64,000 bases of DNA from Gammaproteobacteria bacterium (GCA_009840305.1 VXNY01000031.1:186001-250000), one strand, 5' to 3'. Numbered from the stretch's first letter, positions 17,585 through 27,013 are shown. Program-made: numbers and translations. Notes: generated by a model not told the origin, from the sequence alone.

Positions 17585-19093
17585 TTATTCTGTTTTAGTT
17601 GTGTTGATCAATCGAGTTGCATGCTGGTGCCATTCTGTGTCTAATCGTTTTGACATTTTCTTCGACACGCCTCCCAGAACGTGTATCGCAGAACGAAGTC
17701 GAGCATTCACCACATCCAGTCCCAAGATCTGCATGGAATCAAATAGTGGGAGCGAAACCGAACGACCCGATATTGCCACAAACACGGGAAACAAGCAGTC
17801 TCGCAACTTCAGATCTAACTGCGCGGCAAGTTTTTTAAACGCTTCGGATATTAATTCGCCGTCCCGTTGATTTAAATGTTCCAATAGCAGTTGCGAGAAA
17901 TACAACACCCTTACGCACTCGTCCGAAGTTATTTTCTTGTGGTTAAACGATTCTGCTGTCAGTGTTGCGCGTTCACCGAGGAGATAATCTGCTTGCGCGA
18001 ACACATCATCAAATCGTTCCGTCCTTTCCTGCACCAATCTTAGAATCGCGTCCGCCCGACCATCACCGAATGCCCACTCTCCCAGGCTTTTCTGGAAGTC
18101 AGAATGTGAGAGATTGCGAATGTATTGACCGTTTAACCACGAAAGTTTGGCTATATCAAACACGGGTCCAGAAGTGGATACGCGCGACGGTGTGAATGCG
18201 TCTTGAAATTCTTGAAATGAAAATATTTCTCTTTCATCGGGCATCGAAAAGCCCATAGTAGCAAGATAGTTCACAAGCGCGTCCGGGAGGTACCCACACC
18301 GGCGATAGTAGTTGATCGAAGTACTCTGCTTTCGCTTCGAGATTTTCGAATGATCTGGATTTCGCAACAACGGCAAGTGAATCAGTTCCGGCTGTTGCCA
18401 ACCAAAATACGTGTATATCAGTTGGTGTTTCGGACAGGAACTTAGCCACTCTTCTCCGCGAAAGATGTGCGAAATCTCCATGAGATGATCGTCTACTGAA
18501 GCGGCGAAGTGATAAGTAGGAAATTGATCCGACTTCAAGAGTACTTGCATATCGACTTGCCCCCAAGGAATTTCAATAGCACCGCGCAATGTGTCGTGGA
18601 ACACGCAGTTTCCCTCAATTGGCACTTTTAGTCGGATTACATGGGGTGTACCCTTGTCGATCCGTGTTTGAATTTCTTGCTTGCTCAGACTAATGCAATG
18701 CCCATCGTATTTAGGCACGAGCCCTTGTTGCCGTTGGTTAGCTCGTACTGAGTCTAGTCGTTCTTTCGTGCAGAAACAATAGAACGCCCCGCCAATGGCT
18801 ACTAACTCAGCGATCAATTCATGATAGATCGATAAACGCTCGCTGCAACGATAAGGACCGTGCGGCCCGCCAACATCGGGACCTTCATCCCAATCAAGTC
18901 CAAGCCAACGTAGTGCATCTTGTATTGCTTGATCCGACTCGGAGTCACTACGCCCAACATCTGTGTCTTCCATCCGCAGCACAAACTTGCCGTTTTGTTG
19001 ATGAGCAAATGCACGATTGAAAAGCGCGACATACGCCGTTCCGAGATGCGGTAAGCCAGTTGGCGAAGGTGCAACGCGAGTTCTAATCGTCAT
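17585..19093 (-). CDS. gltX: Glutamyl-tRNA synthetase
   Basis: A 502-residue class I aminoacyl-tRNA synthetase. The HIGH motif appears as SPTGLPHLGT at the N-terminus and the KMSKS motif as KISKRKQ, followed by TSINYYRRCGYLPDALVNYL, typical of bacterial GluRS. A C-terminal helical anticodon-binding part is present and of normal length. It charges tRNA-Glu. It is preceded by lpxC on the same strand (128 bp gap) and followed by tRNA-Ala. Confidence 0.95.
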   Translation of the reverse strand: MTIRTRVAPSPTGLPHLGTAYVALFNRAFAHQQNGKFVLRMEDTDVGRSDSESDQAIQDALRWLGLDWDEGPDVGGPHGPYRCSERLSIYHELIAELVAIGGAFYCFCTKERLDSVRANQRQQGLVPKYDGHCISLSKQEIQTRIDKGTPHVIRLKVPIEGNCVFHDTLRGAIEIPWGQVDMQVLLKSDQFPTYHFAASVDDHLMEISHIFRGEEWLSSCPKHQLIYTYFGWQQPELIHLPLLRNPDHSKISKRKQSTSINYYRRCGYLPDALVNYLATMGFSMPDEREIFSFQEFQDAFTPSRVSTSGPVFDIAKLSWLNGQYIRNLSHSDFQKSLGEWAFGDGRADAILRLVQERTERFDDVFAQADYLLGERATLTAESFNHKKITSDECVRVLYFSQLLLEHLNQRDGELISEAFKKLAAQLDLKLRDCLFPVFVAISGRSVSLPLFDSMQILGLDVVNARLRSAIHVLGGVSKKMSKRLDTEWHQHATRLINTTKTE

Positions 19094-19221
19094 GGTGATT
19101 TAGCAAGTATACAGCCAACTGCGATGGTCTCACCCGCATTGGAGGCATTGATTTCGTAACCTACACCAATCCATTGTCATCTTAACGCGATGACCGACAG
19201 TGTGGTCAAACTCTAGAGAGG

Positions 19222-20142
19222 TTAGTCAGCGCGGAAGTGATGAGGACGAAAAATAGCGTTTTCCTCATCAATTATTTCATTTCCTTCTGAATCGACGATC
19301 GTCCATGCTTCCGGAGTTCTGAGCACCGCTCGTACTAGTTTGTTATTCAAAGCATGACCGGACATATACCCTTCAAACTCTGCTAGCAGAGGCATGCCGA
19401 GTAAATACAGATCACCTATAACGTCTAATACTTTGTGTTTGACAAACTCGTCCTTGTAGCGTAAGCCTTCGGGATTCATGACTCCTTTGTCGTCAATGCC
19501 AATGGCATTTTCCATGCTCGATCCAAGACATCGATTCACCGACCTAGCTTCGTCCAATTCTGAAGCAAGTCCAAAAGAACGAGCCTTACACACATCGTCA
19601 ATGTAGGAATCTACCGAGAAATCCAACTCTACGTGTTTAGGGTATCGATTGAACACATGGTGATACTTTACAAACGTGTATCCAACCTTAAAGCCATTAA
19701 ATGGACGGAGCGATGCGACTGCATCGCCTTGGGTAACCGTGATATCGCGATTGATCTTCAGAAACTTTCGTATCCCATCACATTCTTTAACGCCATGCAT
19801 CATGATCAAGTTGACGAATCCTTCTGCACTACCATCCATAATGGGCACCTCTTCGCCGGTCACATGCACAATTGCGTTGTCGACTTCCAGTCCCCACAGC
19901 GCGGACATCAGGTGTTCTATTGTCGAAATCTCAATGTCGTTGTATCTTATCGTAGTTGATAAAGTCGTATCTGAGACATGTGCGGCCGAAGCACGAATAA
20001 ATGTGTTGGGAAAATCGTCCCGTACAAATTGAATACCAAAATTAGTGGGGGCGGGGCGAATCGAAACTCGAGACCTTTCCCCTGTATGAACGCCTATTCC
20101 AATGGCATCTACCGTCTCAGCGAGTGTATGCTGTTGTTTCAT
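19222..20142 (-). CDS. lpxC: UDP-3-O-acyl-N-acetylglucosamine deacetylase
   Basis: A 306-residue cytoplasmic zinc amidase performing the committed step of lipid A synthesis. IGIGVHTGERS opens the protein. STIEHLMSALWGLEVDNA holds the first zinc His, HKVLDVIGDLYLLG the second His and the Asp, and YMSGHALNN the catalytic His near the C-terminus. Length is normal. In many gammaproteobacteria lpxC follows ftsZ, but here it has its own promoter and no division genes beside it. Its presence shows a Gram-negative outer membrane with lipid A. Confidence 0.96.
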   Translation of the reverse strand: MKQQHTLAETVDAIGIGVHTGERSRVSIRPAPTNFGIQFVRDDFPNTFIRASAAHVSDTTLSTTIRYNDIEISTIEHLMSALWGLEVDNAIVHVTGEEVPIMDGSAEGFVNLIMMHGVKECDGIRKFLKINRDITVTQGDAVASLRPFNGFKVGYTFVKYHHVFNRYPKHVELDFSVDSYIDDVCKARSFGLASELDEARSVNRCLGSSMENAIGIDDKGVMNPEGLRYKDEFVKHKVLDVIGDLYLLGMPLLAEFEGYMSGHALNNKLVRAVLRTPEAWTIVDSEGNEIIDEENAIFRPHHFRAD

Positions 20143-20464
20143 CCTATGAAGCTTCGTTGTAAAACTAAGTGTTTAACCTAGATTGGTGACAAAAAATGGA
20201 GAGAAAATGGAGGGTTTCTGAAGTAAATCCCAAGATTGATGTTATTTTAACGATTTACGCACAAATTTGCAATCTTCATCTGGCTCGTGAATAGTGGGGA
20301 TTTTATGTTTTTGTGTTCTCTTTCGCGCGTTGGCTGTTGTGTGAATCGAATCGTCAAAATGCAACGTGTCGGTAAACTTTAATTGATTGTAATACATACA
20401 GAGTTGGACAATAAAATTTTCTATTGAATAACGATTCAACGAGGGAAATTCAGAAGCATTCAGC
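20143..20464. other. Divergent intergenic region lpxC / TerB-like gene
   Basis: A 322-bp stretch without a convincing gene. It holds the lpxC promoter described separately. I find no clear promoter for the plus-strand TerB-like gene. A minus-strand frame crossing the region overlaps the TerB-like gene and looks non-coding. Confidence 0.5.
20244..20272 (-). promoter_or_regulatory. Probable sigma-70 promoter of lpxC
   Basis: On the minus strand TTGCAA (20267-20272) and TAAAAT (20244-20249) are 17 bp apart. The expected start is near 20237, leaving a leader of about 95 nt before the lpxC ATG at 20142. Confidence 0.5.
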
Positions 20465-20914
20465 ATGTTTAACAGCGTAAAGGCTTTGTTTTCAAAGCCT
20501 GATTCCCAACACACTTTAGAGTTGGAAGAACAAGATTTAGTTCCAATCGCTGCCGCTATGGTTCTATTAGAAGTGGCTTGGGCTGACCACATATTACAAC
20601 CCCAAGAGAAAGACCTCATCGAAACTGCATTAACTCAACTATACGGATTTGATCAAACACAAGCAGGTAGAGTCCTGAAGCAAGCCGAGCATGAACACAA
20701 ACAGTCGACCGGACTGCACAAATTTACGAGGACTCTCAATGAGCAACTGGATATAGACGAGAAAATCACACTACTTACTCATCTATGGCAAATGAACACT
20801 CTAGAGAGCGCATCGTTCCACTACGAAGAACACGTGATTCGCAAGATTGCCGATCTGTTGCATTTGCGTCATTCAGAATTCATCAATGCAAAGTTAGCCG
20901 CGAAAAGAACTTAG
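20465..20914 (+). CDS. TerB-family helical protein
   Basis: A 149-residue all-helical protein with the TerB/COG4103 pattern: LVPIAAAMVLLEVAWADHILQ, where Glu and Asp may bind a metal, followed by PQEKDLIETALTQLYG and a repeat of similar helices ending HLRHSEFINAK. TerB-like proteins associate with membranes or tellurite-resistance and stress functions, but the role of this single-domain subgroup is unknown. No other ter genes are nearby. The ATG at 20465 follows GAGGGAAA. It is convergent with hvfC, 17 bp away. Confidence 0.72.
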   Translation: MFNSVKALFSKPDSQHTLELEEQDLVPIAAAMVLLEVAWADHILQPQEKDLIETALTQLYGFDQTQAGRVLKQAEHEHKQSTGLHKFTRTLNEQLDIDEKITLLTHLWQMNTLESASFHYEEHVIRKIADLLHLRHSEFINAKLAAKRT

Positions 20915-20931
20915 TCGACGGCAGAGTCGTT

Positions 20932-21696
20932 TCAGTTTTTGAGTAATGTTAAGATCACCCCTTTTTTATTAAATGCTTGAATTGTGGGAGCTAACTGGTT
21001 CATCAGCGATTCGTGAGCGATATTAAACTCTTCACTCAGCCGAGTTGTCAGTGCTCTTATCGTGAGAGGGAATTCCAAGGATTCCAGCATTCGAAACGTG
21101 TGTACGTTGGTTCCAAAAACTTCAACCTTATCTTTTCTATCGCGAAATGCGATTAACCATGTCGGTTGATTCGGCTGTTGGTTGTCCCACGTAGATAGAG
21201 TCAATTTATGCACCGGCCACTTATACGATAACAATCGCACAGTCGATGAGAGTCGTACACAAGTGGTATTCTTGCTGATATCAAGGTTTTCGCACGGCGG
21301 CGCATCTGGAGCCAGTCGTAATTGCATTCTCATCGCGTCCAGGTGACACATTTCACTCATGAAAGGATATTCGGTACTATCCCAATCGGAACTCTCCAAA
21401 TACTCTACAAATGCGATTGGAATGTCTTTGAAATAAGGCGATGAACACCTATGTTCCCGCATGAATCCTCTAATAAGTGTATTCCATTGTTCATCATCGA
21501 CAAAAGGACGGAAGGACTTAAAAGATTTCGCGCAAAACGACGCTAAGTTATTAAAGAAGAGACGTTTGTAAATGTCCATACGTCGTTGCTCAATACCTGT
21601 CGGTACAGAATTGTGCTCGGGATCTCTAATGTAATTAGCGAACTGCTGTTGAATTTGTTGATAGTCCTGTAAATCGTCAGGAACACCACTACCCAT
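20932..21696 (-). CDS. hvfC: HvfC-type partner protein (DUF2063)
   Basis: A 254-residue protein with the N-terminal DUF2063 helical domain (QFANYIRDPEHN, then RMDIYKRLFFNNLASF) and a C-terminal winged-helix-like part rich in SEEFNIAHESLMNQL. In MNIO systems this partner binds the precursor leader and presents it to the iron enzyme. It starts 8 bp inside the end of hvfB, which implies translational coupling. The DNA-binding label often attached to this family in databases is probably misleading. It is the last gene of the three-gene cassette. Confidence 0.85.
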   Translation of the reverse strand: MGSGVPDDLQDYQQIQQQFANYIRDPEHNSVPTGIEQRRMDIYKRLFFNNLASFCAKSFKSFRPFVDDEQWNTLIRGFMREHRCSSPYFKDIPIAFVEYLESSDWDSTEYPFMSEMCHLDAMRMQLRLAPDAPPCENLDISKNTTCVRLSSTVRLLSYKWPVHKLTLSTWDNQQPNQPTWLIAFRDRKDKVEVFGTNVHTFRMLESLEFPLTIRALTTRLSEEFNIAHESLMNQLAPTIQAFNKKGVILTLLKN

Positions 21697-22552
21697 GGTC
21701 GGTGTGCTCTGGTTCGGTTGTCACAAACTGTTGTTGGTATTCTTTTATCCGAGATACTTCCGATACCAAATCAGGGATAGGTGGAAAGTTGAAGTCGCGT
21801 TCCAATAATGTTGGAATTGTTCCATATCGCTGGTAGACATGTTCAAGTAATTTCCAAACAGGATCAGCTACCGCGGCTGCGTGCGTATCGATCCTCAAAT
21901 CTTCTGCTTCTATAAAGTGTCCTGCGATATGAATATACGTTACTTTTGAGATCGGCAACGAGTCAACGAATGAGTAAGGATCATATCCAAAGTTTACGCT
22001 GTTCACATAGGCATTGTTGACGTCGAGTAACAGATTGCAGTCGGCTTCTGCAAGCACGGCGTTAATGAATTCACTTTCACTAAGTTCCTGACCGGGAGCA
22101 GCGTAGTATGAAACGTGTTCAACCGCAATTCTTCGTTCCAGCACCTCTTGTACTGTACGAATTCTGGATACAACATGTTGCACCGCTTCTTCGGTGAACG
22201 GAATTGGCATCAGATCATAGAGATGTCCATGATCGCTACAGGCGCTCAAGTGATCTGAATAAAGTGAGATGTTGTGTTCGTCGAGAAATCCACGAACACT
22301 CTCGAGAAAATTGAAATCTAAGGGACTAGGACTACCTATAGAGAGCGACAGTCCGTGGCAAACAACAGGATATTTTTCCGCGTAAGTTCGAAATTCCCTT
22401 CCAAAACGACCGCCTACATCAATCCAGTTTTCTGGAGCGACTTCCCAGAAGTCGACATTCTCCTCAATTAGTTCCGGGTGCTCTCGAAGCGCGCGAAACA
22501 TACCACGGCGCAGGCCTAGACCGGCACCTCGAATGGCTTGTTGTTGGGGCAA
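21689..22552 (-). CDS. hvfB: MNIO-family multi-iron peptide-modifying enzyme (DUF692, HvfB-like)
   Basis: A 287-residue TIM-barrel enzyme. IRGAGLGLRRG opens the fold. Metal ligands are visible in VCHGLSLSIG, SDHLSACSDHGHLYDLMPIP, VEHVSYY, LLLDVNNAYVN, HIAGHF, DTHAAAV and LLERDFN. In the characterised Haemophilus hvf system the MNIO enzyme oxidises Cys residues of EGKCG motifs in HvfA into oxazolone/thioamide copper ligands. The start is TTG at 22552 with no Shine-Dalgarno, just after a strong hairpin, so translation is probably weaker than that of the precursor. Confidence 0.9.
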   Translation of the reverse strand: MPQQQAIRGAGLGLRRGMFRALREHPELIEENVDFWEVAPENWIDVGGRFGREFRTYAEKYPVVCHGLSLSIGSPSPLDFNFLESVRGFLDEHNISLYSDHLSACSDHGHLYDLMPIPFTEEAVQHVVSRIRTVQEVLERRIAVEHVSYYAAPGQELSESEFINAVLAEADCNLLLDVNNAYVNSVNFGYDPYSFVDSLPISKVTYIHIAGHFIEAEDLRIDTHAAAVADPVWKLLEHVYQRYGTIPTLLERDFNFPPIPDLVSEVSRIKEYQQQFVTTEPEHTDHG

Positions 22553-22564
22553 AAGTAAGAAACG

Positions 22565-22607
22565 GACGAATTGTAGAACCGATTTAAGTCCGGAACTACA
22601 ATTCGTC
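22565..22607 (-). promoter_or_regulatory. Strong RNA hairpin between hvfA and hvfB
   Basis: GACGAATTGTAG and CTACAATTCGTC form a perfect 12-bp stem around a 19-nt loop. A few outer bases (AAC/GTT) can add to it, and CCG/CGG could pair inside the loop. It ends 12 nt before the hvfB start codon. Only a weak T-rich run follows, so it may attenuate transcription, block ribosome loading on hvfB, or protect the hvfA message so that the precursor is made in excess. Confidence 0.7.
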
Positions 22608-22643
22608 AGTTAGAACGAATGTCTGTAAAGGGGGAAAAGGAGA

Positions 22644-22985
22644 TTACTCCTCGGTAGATTCCTCTTCTTCCTCGTCGGCGTCTTCGTCTTCGTCAGCGTC
22701 GTCTTCTTCACCGCACTGACCTTCGCCACACCCGCCTTCGTCTTCACCGCATTCACCTTCATCGTCGCCTTCGTCGTCGGCATCGTCGTCTTCACCGCAC
22801 TGGCCTTCGCCGCACTTGGCTTCTTCGTCGTCTTCAGCCGACAAAACATCGATATCGTCGAGCGACTCGGCTACGAATAGATTGTTAGCCTCTTCGTCAA
22901 GAGAAGCACTGAGGGCTACACCCAGAGAAGCGGCCATAAACGCACCAACGCCAACTATGGCAGGTTTGGATTCATTAATTTGCAT
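22644..22985 (-). CDS. hvfA: HvfA-like Cys-rich RiPP precursor (copper metallophore type)
   Basis: A 113-residue peptide starting at the ATG at 22985, which has GAGGAA about 8 nt upstream; a longer frame upstream lacks this. Residues 8-28 (PAIVGVGAFMAASLGVALSA) form a hydrophobic signal-like leader. The rest is extremely acidic with five Cys: Cys58 in AKCG, Cys63 and Cys91 in EGQCG, Cys79 in EGECG and Cys86 in EGGCG. Repeated EGxCG motifs are the modification sites of HvfA-type precursors, turned by HvfB/HvfC into oxazolone/thioamide Cu ligands. The mature part probably acts in the periplasm. Unlike many relatives it uses almost only Asp/Glu between motifs and has no EGKCG. Confidence 0.85.
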   Translation of the reverse strand: MQINESKPAIVGVGAFMAASLGVALSASLDEEANNLFVAESLDDIDVLSAEDDEEAKCGEGQCGEDDDADDEGDDEGECGEDEGGCGEGQCGEEDDADEDEDADEEEEESTEE

Positions 22986-23053
22986 GGAAAATTCCTCACA
23001 AGAATTAGGGGTTTTGTAAGTCAAAACTGCCTTGTAACAGTTTGAATCTACGT

Positions 23054-23073
23054 TGTCATTTGTAGAAGTGACA
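23054..23073. promoter_or_regulatory. Inverted repeat upstream of hvfA (possible operator)
   Basis: TGTCA and TGACA are separated by 10 bp, 69-88 bp upstream of the hvfA start codon. The arms are short, so chance is possible. No known copper-regulator box is recognisable. Confidence 0.25.
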
Positions 23074-23185
23074 ATATTACTCACAATTAATTCCATTATT
23101 CCTCCATTTTTTCATCGGGATCGTGAAATTTACAAAAAATCGCGGAAATCCAAGTAAGAACTACCTAAATCGCAAAAATGGACAC

Positions 23186-26100
23186 CTAGTTCTGGTGTTC
23201 CAACTGTGCAAATGCTTGTTCCAAGCGCTGCGGAGACAGTTTCATCCTAGTCTTTATTTCCTGGCAGAAAAGCGACAATCGATACTCTTGGAGTAAGTGG
23301 AACAATCCGTCTGCATAGGGATGTTGACGTTGGACACTCAGGGCAACCAGTCGATCTTGCCAGCGTGCTATTTCCCTTGTAGCGAGTAGATCTTTACTCA
23401 GTTTACCGGAGAGTCGATCTAAACGAGCTTTTATACCGTTTAGATACCGAGGTAAATCAGGCATTCGTTCGACAGAAAATGAAAAAGGAAAATCGGAATC
23501 AAAGAGGCTATCGAGTTGTTGTTCGATGTCATTTCGAGACTCTTGAAGTATCGGTTTCTCCAAAGACGCCACTCGAAGCATCAATTGATGTCGCATAGCT
23601 AAAGCGCTCGATACTGAATCCATGAGACGTACTGCATTCGGTATGAAGTGACGACGGTTATTTTCAATTGTTTGCTGGAATTTCTTGTCAGTATCCGGCA
23701 ATGGTGGCGAAGAAAAAAAAGTGTTGCGAGCTGCGGTCAAAAAAAGTAACTGTCGGAAGTTAGCTAGATTTCCAAGACTCGTCGAGTACAGCTGAAGCGA
23801 CCGGTCATTCTTAAACTGGGTCGTTAAGTACGTAATCGTCTGATGCTCACGTATTAAGGCTAGACGACACATCCCCCTTATCGAACCATGGTACTGTTCT
23901 TTTTCATCGAATCCAACTCTGATGTCAACACCATCACCACGATCCACTAGTACGGGAAACAGTTCGATCGTTCCCGATGAGCTCTTTGCAGTTATGGTAC
24001 GAGGAAACCCCGCTAGTGGGAATGTTTTCAGTCCTTTTTGCTCATATGGAGCTTTGAACGAATCGTCGAAACGATCTTCAAGAAGGTGTTGAACGCGTTG
24101 CCTCAAGTCCGCTAAGTTTCGACCCTGTGCAATCACCTTTTGCTGTTGATCAACAACTTGAACGTTCACAATCAGATGTTTCGATACGTCTTCCACACTC
24201 CACACAGTCGCAGCAATTTCAACCTGAAATAACGCTAATACTCGTTGTGATAACACTTCCGCGAGATGCCCGACGCGATAATGACCATCCTGCAGTAGTA
24301 GCGGGACGAGTTCTTTGATCTTATCGGGTATGGGAGCTAGTTGCTTTCGATACTGTTTTGGAAGGCGACGCAACAATTCTGTACATTTTTCTTCGAAGAA
24401 ACCTGGAACGATCCATTCTAAGCTCGATTGTTGGAGCTTTGATAAGTCCGCTAAAGGTACGCGAATTGATACACCATCGTCGTCTCGACCCGGCCCAAAT
24501 TTATACCGCAACGCAAAACAAACCGAGTTAATTTTGAGCTCTGCAGGATATGCTTGATCACGGACGGAGTGATCAGGAACGTATAAAAATTCTTCTCGTT
24601 GAATAAGTAGACCACTGCGTTGCTTTGCATCAGCGGTGCGATACCAGCGTATGAATGACACTCGATCACAAACCTCATCTGGAACCTTTCTTCGATATAG
24701 CTCGACAACGCTGTCTACGCTTAAGACAATGTCTGTTCGTCGCTCCTTCGATTGTGTTTCGAGCAGAGACTCTCGAAGTTTGAAATTTGCTCTAACCTCC
24801 CGAATACCTATGTTGGCTTGATTGTGGACAAGCGCGTGGGTCAAAAAGAGTTCGCGGGCTGCGTCACGGTCGTAATCCTTGAGATTGACGCTTCGATTTT
24901 GAACAACCGGTAATCCGTACACCGACACATCTAAGTAGGTGCAACTATCATTTTGTGTCGTATCCCAAAAGTGATCGTGTACCCGAGTTTTCATGACCGA
25001 CCGGGAGAATGTTTCAATCCACTTTGGATTTATCTCAGCTAAACCTCGTGCATACACCCGAGAAGTTTCAACAATCGTTGCAGCAACTACCCACTTCGGT
25101 TTGCGGTTCGCAATGCTTGAACCTGGAAACAACGAGAATTTGAGGTTTCGGGCACCCTGATATGACGAATCTTCCAATCGAAGTCCTAGAAAGCTCAACG
25201 ACCCACTCAATATGGATTTGTGGATTCTTTCAAAGCTTGCTACTTTTTTGTTGATACTCATTCGCAATCGTTTGCAAGTTAAAACAAGCTGTCTATGTAG
25301 AGCGCGCCATTCCAAATATCGTTGTGTAGAAACAAAGTGACGCTCGAGGATACGTCTAAGCTGGTTCCGTGAATGGTCTTCCCTGAGTCCTTCTATCCAC
25401 TCCCACAAATTGAGGTACGACAAGAAGTCTGATTTAGGATGTCGGAATTGTCGGTGTACTTCATCTGCAGCTTGTTGATGTTCCAATGGCCGGAGAAATG
25501 GTTCTTGTACTGCCAAAGCGGAAACAATGACAAGTAGTTCCTTCAATGCTTTCTGCTGATTGGCTTCGATTAGCATTCGCGCAAGTCTAGGATCGACGGG
25601 GATCTGCACCATTTGTCTACCAAGGTCGGTAACGTTATCGTTCTGCAACGCGCCTAATTCATGCAATAGTCTTTTCGCCGAGGCGATGGCTCGATCATCG
25701 GGACGATTAAGAAAAGGAAAAGTAGCAATCTCACCAAAGCCGAAAACTACCATTTGTAATACGACTGCAGCTAGATTAGTCCGCATGATTTCTGGATCGG
25801 TGAAAGCTTCTCTGGAAAGATAATCCGCTTCCGAGTACAGCCGAAAACACACACCAGGAGCTAAACGACCACACCTCCCTGCTCGCTGATTCGCACTCGC
25901 TTGAGAAATTGCTTCGATCGGTAATCGCTGAATGCGAGAACGTAGGCTAAAACGACTAATCCTCGCTTGCCCGAAGTCAATCACATATCGAATATTCGGT
26001 ACAGTGAGACTGGTTTCCGCCACATTTGTAGCAAGCAGGATACGACGTTTTGACGATGTCGAAAAAATTTTTCGTTGCTCGGAAGCAGGAAGTCGAGCAT

Positions 26101-27013
26101 AAAGAGGCAGCACCTCAAACCGATTAGCAAATTGCTTTCTGAACCAATGTGCCCAGTTGAATATCTCTCGTTCTCCTGGAAGAAACACCAAGATATCCTG
26201 CACTTTACTAATGGGTTCCGCTTGAATTTCTTCGAGGCAGTCAATTAATACATCCTCTATTTCGTCTTCAATCGGTTTGTACCTTGTGTCTATCGGAAAA
26301 GATCTACCTTCTGCTACAAATACAGGTGCATCATTGAAGAATGAAGAGAATGCTTGGACATCGATTGTCGCGCTGGTCACAATTACGCGCAAATCCGTAC
26401 GTCGTACTAAAAGATGCTTTAAATATCCGAGTAAAAAGTCAATATTTAGACTACGTTCGTGCGCTTCATCAACTATTACCGTATCGTAATCGTACAGCGA
26501 TCGGTCGCGTCGGATTTCGGATAAGAGCAACCCATCCGTCATTACCTTAACGAGAGTATTTCGACTCACTTGGTCTTCAAACCGAACCGCAAATCCAACT
26601 TTGTCACCTACGCCAGTGTTGAGTTGTTGGGCGAGTCTGTCCGCAACGCTACGAGCAGCTAAACGACGTGGTTGCGTGTGGCAAATCATGCCTCGAGTGC
26701 CTAAGTCCGCTTTCAAACATGCTAACGGAAGTTGCGTAGTCTTACCAGAACCGGTTTGGCCGGCTACCACGATTACTTGATGCTTCTTTAGTGCACCAAC
26801 AACATCTGGTAAGACCGAACAAATCGGAAGATCTGATTGATAGTGGATTCGTGGTACCAACGTCTTCCTACGAGTTAGCTCACGCGCACTTTCCGACAAT
26901 CGATTGAGAGTTTTTTGATCGGATTCAACCCGTCGAAGCGCTCGCTGCAGGACAGGACCATCCCTCGCAAGAATTCGTTCTGCCGAAAGGTTGTTGACTC
27001 TAGAACGTGGCAT
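23186..27013 (-). CDS. hrpA: ATP-dependent RNA helicase HrpA
   Basis: A 1275-residue DEAH-box helicase, close to the E. coli length of 1300. GQTGSGKTTQLPLA is motif I, IVDEAHERSLN motif II, VTSATID motif III and QRAGRCGR motif VI. The HA2/OB-fold region and the long HrpA-specific C-terminal domain follow. HrpA rescues stalled ribosomes and remodels mRNA. The ATG at 27013 is preferred to a TTG two codons upstream. It follows a small membrane-protein gene on the same strand and ends the dnaX-hrpA chain. Confidence 0.95.
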   Translation of the reverse strand: MPRSRVNNLSAERILARDGPVLQRALRRVESDQKTLNRLSESARELTRRKTLVPRIHYQSDLPICSVLPDVVGALKKHQVIVVAGQTGSGKTTQLPLACLKADLGTRGMICHTQPRRLAARSVADRLAQQLNTGVGDKVGFAVRFEDQVSRNTLVKVMTDGLLLSEIRRDRSLYDYDTVIVDEAHERSLNIDFLLGYLKHLLVRRTDLRVIVTSATIDVQAFSSFFNDAPVFVAEGRSFPIDTRYKPIEDEIEDVLIDCLEEIQAEPISKVQDILVFLPGEREIFNWAHWFRKQFANRFEVLPLYARLPASEQRKIFSTSSKRRILLATNVAETSLTVPNIRYVIDFGQARISRFSLRSRIQRLPIEAISQASANQRAGRCGRLAPGVCFRLYSEADYLSREAFTDPEIMRTNLAAVVLQMVVFGFGEIATFPFLNRPDDRAIASAKRLLHELGALQNDNVTDLGRQMVQIPVDPRLARMLIEANQQKALKELLVIVSALAVQEPFLRPLEHQQAADEVHRQFRHPKSDFLSYLNLWEWIEGLREDHSRNQLRRILERHFVSTQRYLEWRALHRQLVLTCKRLRMSINKKVASFERIHKSILSGSLSFLGLRLEDSSYQGARNLKFSLFPGSSIANRKPKWVVAATIVETSRVYARGLAEINPKWIETFSRSVMKTRVHDHFWDTTQNDSCTYLDVSVYGLPVVQNRSVNLKDYDRDAARELFLTHALVHNQANIGIREVRANFKLRESLLETQSKERRTDIVLSVDSVVELYRRKVPDEVCDRVSFIRWYRTADAKQRSGLLIQREEFLYVPDHSVRDQAYPAELKINSVCFALRYKFGPGRDDDGVSIRVPLADLSKLQQSSLEWIVPGFFEEKCTELLRRLPKQYRKQLAPIPDKIKELVPLLLQDGHYRVGHLAEVLSQRVLALFQVEIAATVWSVEDVSKHLIVNVQVVDQQQKVIAQGRNLADLRQRVQHLLEDRFDDSFKAPYEQKGLKTFPLAGFPRTITAKSSSGTIELFPVLVDRGDGVDIRVGFDEKEQYHGSIRGMCRLALIREHQTITYLTTQFKNDRSLQLYSTSLGNLANFRQLLFLTAARNTFFSSPPLPDTDKKFQQTIENNRRHFIPNAVRLMDSVSSALAMRHQLMLRVASLEKPILQESRNDIEQQLDSLFDSDFPFSFSVERMPDLPRYLNGIKARLDRLSGKLSKDLLATREIARWQDRLVALSVQRQHPYADGLFHLLQEYRLSLFCQEIKTRMKLSPQRLEQAFAQLEHQN

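Noticed and set aside
20242..20619. Minus-strand 125-codon frame between lpxC and the TerB-like gene
   Set aside because: It overlaps the TerB-like gene, lacks motifs and would cover the lpxC promoter.
22665..22830. GA-rich repetitive DNA as a possible tandem-repeat element
   Set aside because: The repetition follows Asp/Glu/Gly codons of hvfA and has no fixed repeat unit.
22610..22849. Lys/Thr/Ala-rich frame on the minus strand
   Set aside because: It is an out-of-frame reading of the repetitive GA-rich hvfA sequence; the acidic frame has the signal leader, ribosome site and EGxCG motifs.
22986..23096. N-terminal extension of hvfA
   Set aside because: The ATG at 22985 has a good Shine-Dalgarno and begins the hydrophobic leader; the 37 residues before it are unlike a signal peptide.
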